DNA from: Treponema phagedenis
GTDB taxonomy: Bacteria > Spirochaetota > Spirochaetia > Treponematales > Treponemataceae
Assembly (NCBI RefSeq): GCF_008153345.1
Contig: NZ_CP042818.1
Span: 2,567,001 to 2,631,000, forward strand
Direction of reading: 5' to 3'
DNA length: 64,000 nt
Shown here: positions 61,069 to 64,000 of the stretch, in pieces
How positions within the stretch are numbered: the first letter of the stretch is position 1
Layout: the number at the start of each line of letters is the position of its first letter
The notes under the pieces: generated by a model
Seen by the model: the letters and a program-made list of their open reading frames with translations, nothing else
Databases searched by the model: none
Told to the model about the DNA's origin: nothing
Program-made: the position numbers and the translations under genes

Positions 61069-62427
61069 ATGGCAGACAGTCTCTTAGATGCCGTTCTACA
61101 AAATCTTTCCTCGATTCTTAAAGTAAAAAAAACTTATCGCCTGCTTATTGCTGTTTCAGGCGGTGCGGATTCTCTTGCTTTATTAACAGCTCTGCACACA
61201 ATTAATACCGATTTTAATCATAGACTTTTTGTAGTAACCGTCAATCATAATATTCGTGAAAAAAATGAGACAAAAGCGGATGCCGACTTTGTTTCTTCTT
61301 TTTGTGCGCATTTACAGCCGCCTGTTCCTTGTATAGTAAAAACAATTCCGGCAGGCAGCGTAAAGGAGTTGGCATCTATCCGTAAAACAGGTACTGAAGA
61401 TGCTGCTAGAATACTGCGGTACCGCGCCTTTGAAGAAGCCGCAATAGAAGTTTCTGCGGATTTTATTCTCACCGCGCATAACAAAAATGATATGTACGAA
61501 ACAATTCTCATGCGATTGTTTCAAGGAGGCAGCCCAAAAAGCATTGCAGGAATTCCGCTTGTCCGCGGAAAATACCTACGCCCCCTTCTTACTGTCGAAA
61601 GAGCCTCAATAGAAGCATTCTTACGCCAACGTAATATTTTTTGGCGTGAAGATAAAACAAACTTTGAACAAGTATACCTAAGAAACAAGATCCGACACAC
61701 CCTCATTCCGGTCTTACACAGTGTTTTTGTCGGATGGCAATCAGGACTCGATACCGCAATAGCACGCATCAAGGCGGATTCGGATTATTGTGATACCCTG
61801 TTAGAAAAAAAACAAAAAAAAGCAAATAAGTTTTGGCAAAAATACAGGGACGCCTCACTTTCTCTTGACTATGCTTTTTTTACCTCGTTCCCGCTTCCGC
61901 TGCGCATTCGTCTTATACAGCAAGCGTGTAATCTTTTAGAAATACACAAAAGAATCCCCTTTGCCTCAATTCAACGACTCGCACTATATTCCGGCAAGAA
62001 AACCGTGCAAACGTCTGGTATCAAACTCTTCCGTGAAAAAGATCTCCTCATTTTTTCAAAAGCCGACACTCATATTGCCCATAGTCAAAAAATGGGCTAT
62101 CTTTTATGGATAGAAAAGACAGGAAACTATAAAAGTCCGATCGGAATTTTTGAGATACGAAAAAAAAGCACAGGCATTTTTATTTTTCTTAATCCAGATT
62201 ATGAAGGCATCGGCCCCTTTCCACTTCCTCTTTGTATACGGTCATGGCTTGAAGGAGATATGCTTACGATAAAAGGCGGTAAAAAAAGTATAAAAAAATT
62301 GTTTACCGAATGGACTGTAAGCTTAGCTCATAAAGAAAATATGCCGATTATAGAAGTAAGGGGAACTGTCCGTGCGATATATGGAAAACCCTTCGGATAT
62401 AAAAACCGGTTTTCGGAAAACAACTGA
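61069..62427 (+). CDS. tilS: tRNA(Ile)-lysidine synthetase TilS
   Basis: This 452-residue protein has the PP-loop AVSGGADSLALLTAL (residues ~25-39), VTVNHNIREKNETKADADFV, and FILTAHNKNDMYETILMRLF, GSPKSIAGIPL, all typical of TilS. A long C-terminal region carries the substrate-binding domain. It converts the wobble cytidine of tRNA-Ile(CAU) to lysidine, allowing AUA decoding; essential in most bacteria. Lies 59 bases after rplY and is followed closely by a large exported protein. Confidence 0.93.
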   Translation: MADSLLDAVLQNLSSILKVKKTYRLLIAVSGGADSLALLTALHTINTDFNHRLFVVTVNHNIREKNETKADADFVSSFCAHLQPPVPCIVKTIPAGSVKELASIRKTGTEDAARILRYRAFEEAAIEVSADFILTAHNKNDMYETILMRLFQGGSPKSIAGIPLVRGKYLRPLLTVERASIEAFLRQRNIFWREDKTNFEQVYLRNKIRHTLIPVLHSVFVGWQSGLDTAIARIKADSDYCDTLLEKKQKKANKFWQKYRDASLSLDYAFFTSFPLPLRIRLIQQACNLLEIHKRIPFASIQRLALYSGKKTVQTSGIKLFREKDLLIFSKADTHIAHSQKMGYLLWIEKTGNYKSPIGIFEIRKKSTGIFIFLNPDYEGIGPFPLPLCIRSWLEGDMLTIKGGKKSIKKLFTEWTVSLAHKENMPIIEVRGTVRAIYGKPFGYKNRFSENN

Positions 62428-62493
62428 TGTTTAAGCAAAAAACAGTTGTCAACATATTAACCGGCTTTTGTCATAATTCTAATGGAGCGATTA

Positions 62494-64000
62494 ATGAAAA
62501 GGTTATTGCGATCGGTTTTTGTTGTATTTTTTATACTAGGTATATCTTTTGTTTCTGCACAGGATTCCGCACAAGCAGTCAATGCGGCGGCGGCATTAAA
62601 ACATCTTCAGTCTGCAGCGGAAAACTGCGCACAGCAGAAATGGCAAGAAGCATTGTTTCAGGCACAACTTGGTTCAGTATACGATGCAAAACTTGCCGAT
62701 TTGCCGTATATTGAGGCTCTTTGTTATACAGAGCTTGGCTATACCCGTGCTGCGGCTATTGAACGCGCTGAACTTGCCTCCTCTCTCGGTATGATGTGGC
62801 GCCTTTACGATGCCACCGCAATCAATATTCTCCTTGCAAAATTATACACCGAAACACTGAGATACGATGAGGCGTTAGCCGTACTTGCAGATATCCCCTA
62901 CCCTTCCGCAGACAGCGATTTTTATACTGCAGTTGCCCTTTACGGACTCAAACGTTTTTCGCAAGCAGAGGATGCCATTGTATCTTCTCTTAACCGATGG
63001 GCATTTGATTCCCGTTTCCCTAAACTGTTTTTTTTGCAAGAAAAAGATCGGACACCCTCAGCAAAAGCAAAAAGGATTGCATCCGATATCATCAGTAAAT
63101 TATACGTTTGGCAAGATTCCGACCCCGAAGTATTATTGTATGCGGTTGACTTTGAGCCGAATACAAAAGAAGCGGTGCGGAAACTCAAAATCTACTTAAA
63201 CATGTATGCCCAAAACAACAGCACACAAGAGCCGTATGCACAGGCATTTTCTATTCTTGCCGCCTTAAAATACGGCATTATCAATGAAAAAACAGCGGTA
63301 GAGCGATTTTTCAACCTCACTCTCCCGTTTAAATTTGCCGATTCACAAGAAACACCCTATCGATTCTTTTTTACCGACCTTTTAGTTGACTTTTGTAAAT
63401 TGATAGGAGATTCTAATTTACGAAAGCAAATGGCAGCAGATCTTTCAACCTTTAACGGCGTACTCGTTACCGATGACAACAGAGACGGCATTATTTCGTC
63501 AAAAATATTATACACTTCGGGCAGACCGCAATTAGCGGAATTTGATACCGATCAGGATGGTATTGCCGAATATACAATAGATGCTTCTTACGGAACTCCT
63601 ACAAAAATTATAGGAAAAGCAGGAGCATACGAGGTAGACTACGATACGTATCCTTGGATCAATACCGTAAAAACAAAAAAAGGCGTGTATACTTTACGCC
63701 CCGTATCTTTTGCATGGAAACCGGTAGAACAACGCTCTCTCAATATAAACCTATTTTCTTTAACAAAAAAGTATACCGACTTTTTTACTCTTAAAACAAA
63801 AAATGTATCCGGTTTAAGCGAGCGGGAATTAATTTTTGCGGCAGCGTATTATGAGTATTCCGATGATATGATCGAAGGCGCAATAACAAAAACATATTTT
63901 GATAAAGGAGTGCCGATATCATCAGAAACACGGATAAACGAAATTCCTTACTCGGTTTTATATTATGTCAACGGCAGGCCTTCTCAAAAAAAGATTGACC
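62494..64000 (+). CDS. Large exported protein with Asp-rich calcium-type loops (3' end beyond window)
   Basis: The ATG at 62494 is preceded by GGAG. The frame stays open to the window edge (about 502 codons). It starts with a signal peptide (MKRLLRSVFVVFFILGISFV, then SAQ). Residues ~30-240 are helical, tetratricopeptide-like (LHLQ-type repeats, LGYTRAAAIERAELASSLGM, YDEALAVLADIPYP). Around residues 325-360 two Asp-rich loops, TDDNRDGIISS and FDTDQDGIAEYT, resemble calcium-binding DxDxDG motifs, and a repeated 'YxxGxPxxxxxxD' type pattern follows. Probably periplasmic or outer-membrane associated; family not recognised. Confidence 0.65.
   Translation, partial: MKRLLRSVFVVFFILGISFVSAQDSAQAVNAAAALKHLQSAAENCAQQKWQEALFQAQLGSVYDAKLADLPYIEALCYTELGYTRAAAIERAELASSLGMMWRLYDATAINILLAKLYTETLRYDEALAVLADIPYPSADSDFYTAVALYGLKRFSQAEDAIVSSLNRWAFDSRFPKLFFLQEKDRTPSAKAKRIASDIISKLYVWQDSDPEVLLYAVDFEPNTKEAVRKLKIYLNMYAQNNSTQEPYAQAFSILAALKYGIINEKTAVERFFNLTLPFKFADSQETPYRFFFTDLLVDFCKLIGDSNLRKQMAADLSTFNGVLVTDDNRDGIISSKILYTSGRPQLAEFDTDQDGIAEYTIDASYGTPTKIIGKAGAYEVDYDTYPWINTVKTKKGVYTLRPVSFAWKPVEQRSLNINLFSLTKKYTDFFTLKTKNVSGLSERELIFAAAYYEYSDDMIEGAITKTYFDKGVPISSETRINEIPYSVLYYVNGRPSQKKID

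Noticed and set aside
62427-63199. Plus-strand frames at 62427 and 62885
   Set aside because: The frame from 62494 is open to the window edge with a signal peptide and ribosome site; the others are shadows of it.

Overview
The window looks like a chromosomal stretch of a host-associated Treponema (AT-rich spirochaete). Supporting genes are a class I (archaeal-type) lysyl-tRNA synthetase fragment, a FliG1-type flagellar protein, SpoVG, an L25/Ctc ribosomal protein, a BspA/LrrA-like LRR lipoprotein, a small spirochaetal beta-barrel protein and ISNCY-like elements. I cannot fix the species. There is no rRNA and no CRISPR array; two tRNAs are present.

Layout. 1-2.8 kb: end of ppk1 (polyphosphate kinase), gltS and a LysRS fragment. 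3.6-21.6 kb: an accessory defence-like island. It holds two WYL regulators facing inward; an operon of three dynamin-like GTPases with a small glycine-rich membrane protein and a double zinc-ribbon protein; a compact CBASS locus (patatin phospholipase, cGAS/DncV-like nucleotidyltransferase, lone E2-like protein) with a DUF2188 gene; an LRAT-fold hydrolase; and an Mrr-type endonuclease with two membrane proteins. The GTPase and CBASS block lies between two near-identical 549-bp direct repeats about 11.06 kb apart. The GTPase-1 and nucleotidyltransferase genes are interrupted by single-base shifts in homopolymer runs.

22-34 kb: a contingency-locus region rich in simple repeats. There are 13 copies of TTGTTGC, a C23 tract at the 5' end of a chemoreceptor gene, a T-tract promoter, C10(AC)6, and three lipoprotein genes whose promoters have TA repeats between -35 and -10 (spacers of 14, 16 and 12 bp). 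The lipoproteins share promoter and signal peptide but differ in the mature part. Together with an Rpn-family gene they sit inside a broken ABC-exporter pair. 35-39.5 kb: a prophage remnant (tail genes, a four-hairpin transcript, a small HTH protein). 39.6-40.1 kb: a flavin-oxidoreductase fragment next to collapsed IS ends.

40.1-64 kb: mostly core genome. It contains response regulator-fliG1-M16 peptidase, tRNA-Gly, a HAD phosphatase, a TRAP transporter, a small outer-membrane protein, a uracil phosphoribosyltransferase-like gene, a TPR protein, recQ, ispE, spoVG, tRNA-Gln, rplY, tilS and the start of a large exported protein. It is broken by an IS1634-like transposase, a decayed IS5-like element and two blocks of 112-bp hairpin-rich intergenic repeats.

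The strongest leads are the three-GTPase operon as a possible membrane-acting defence system, the E2-type CBASS next to it, and the TA-repeat promoter family of lipoproteins. All function calls rest on motifs and context read by eye; no database search was run.
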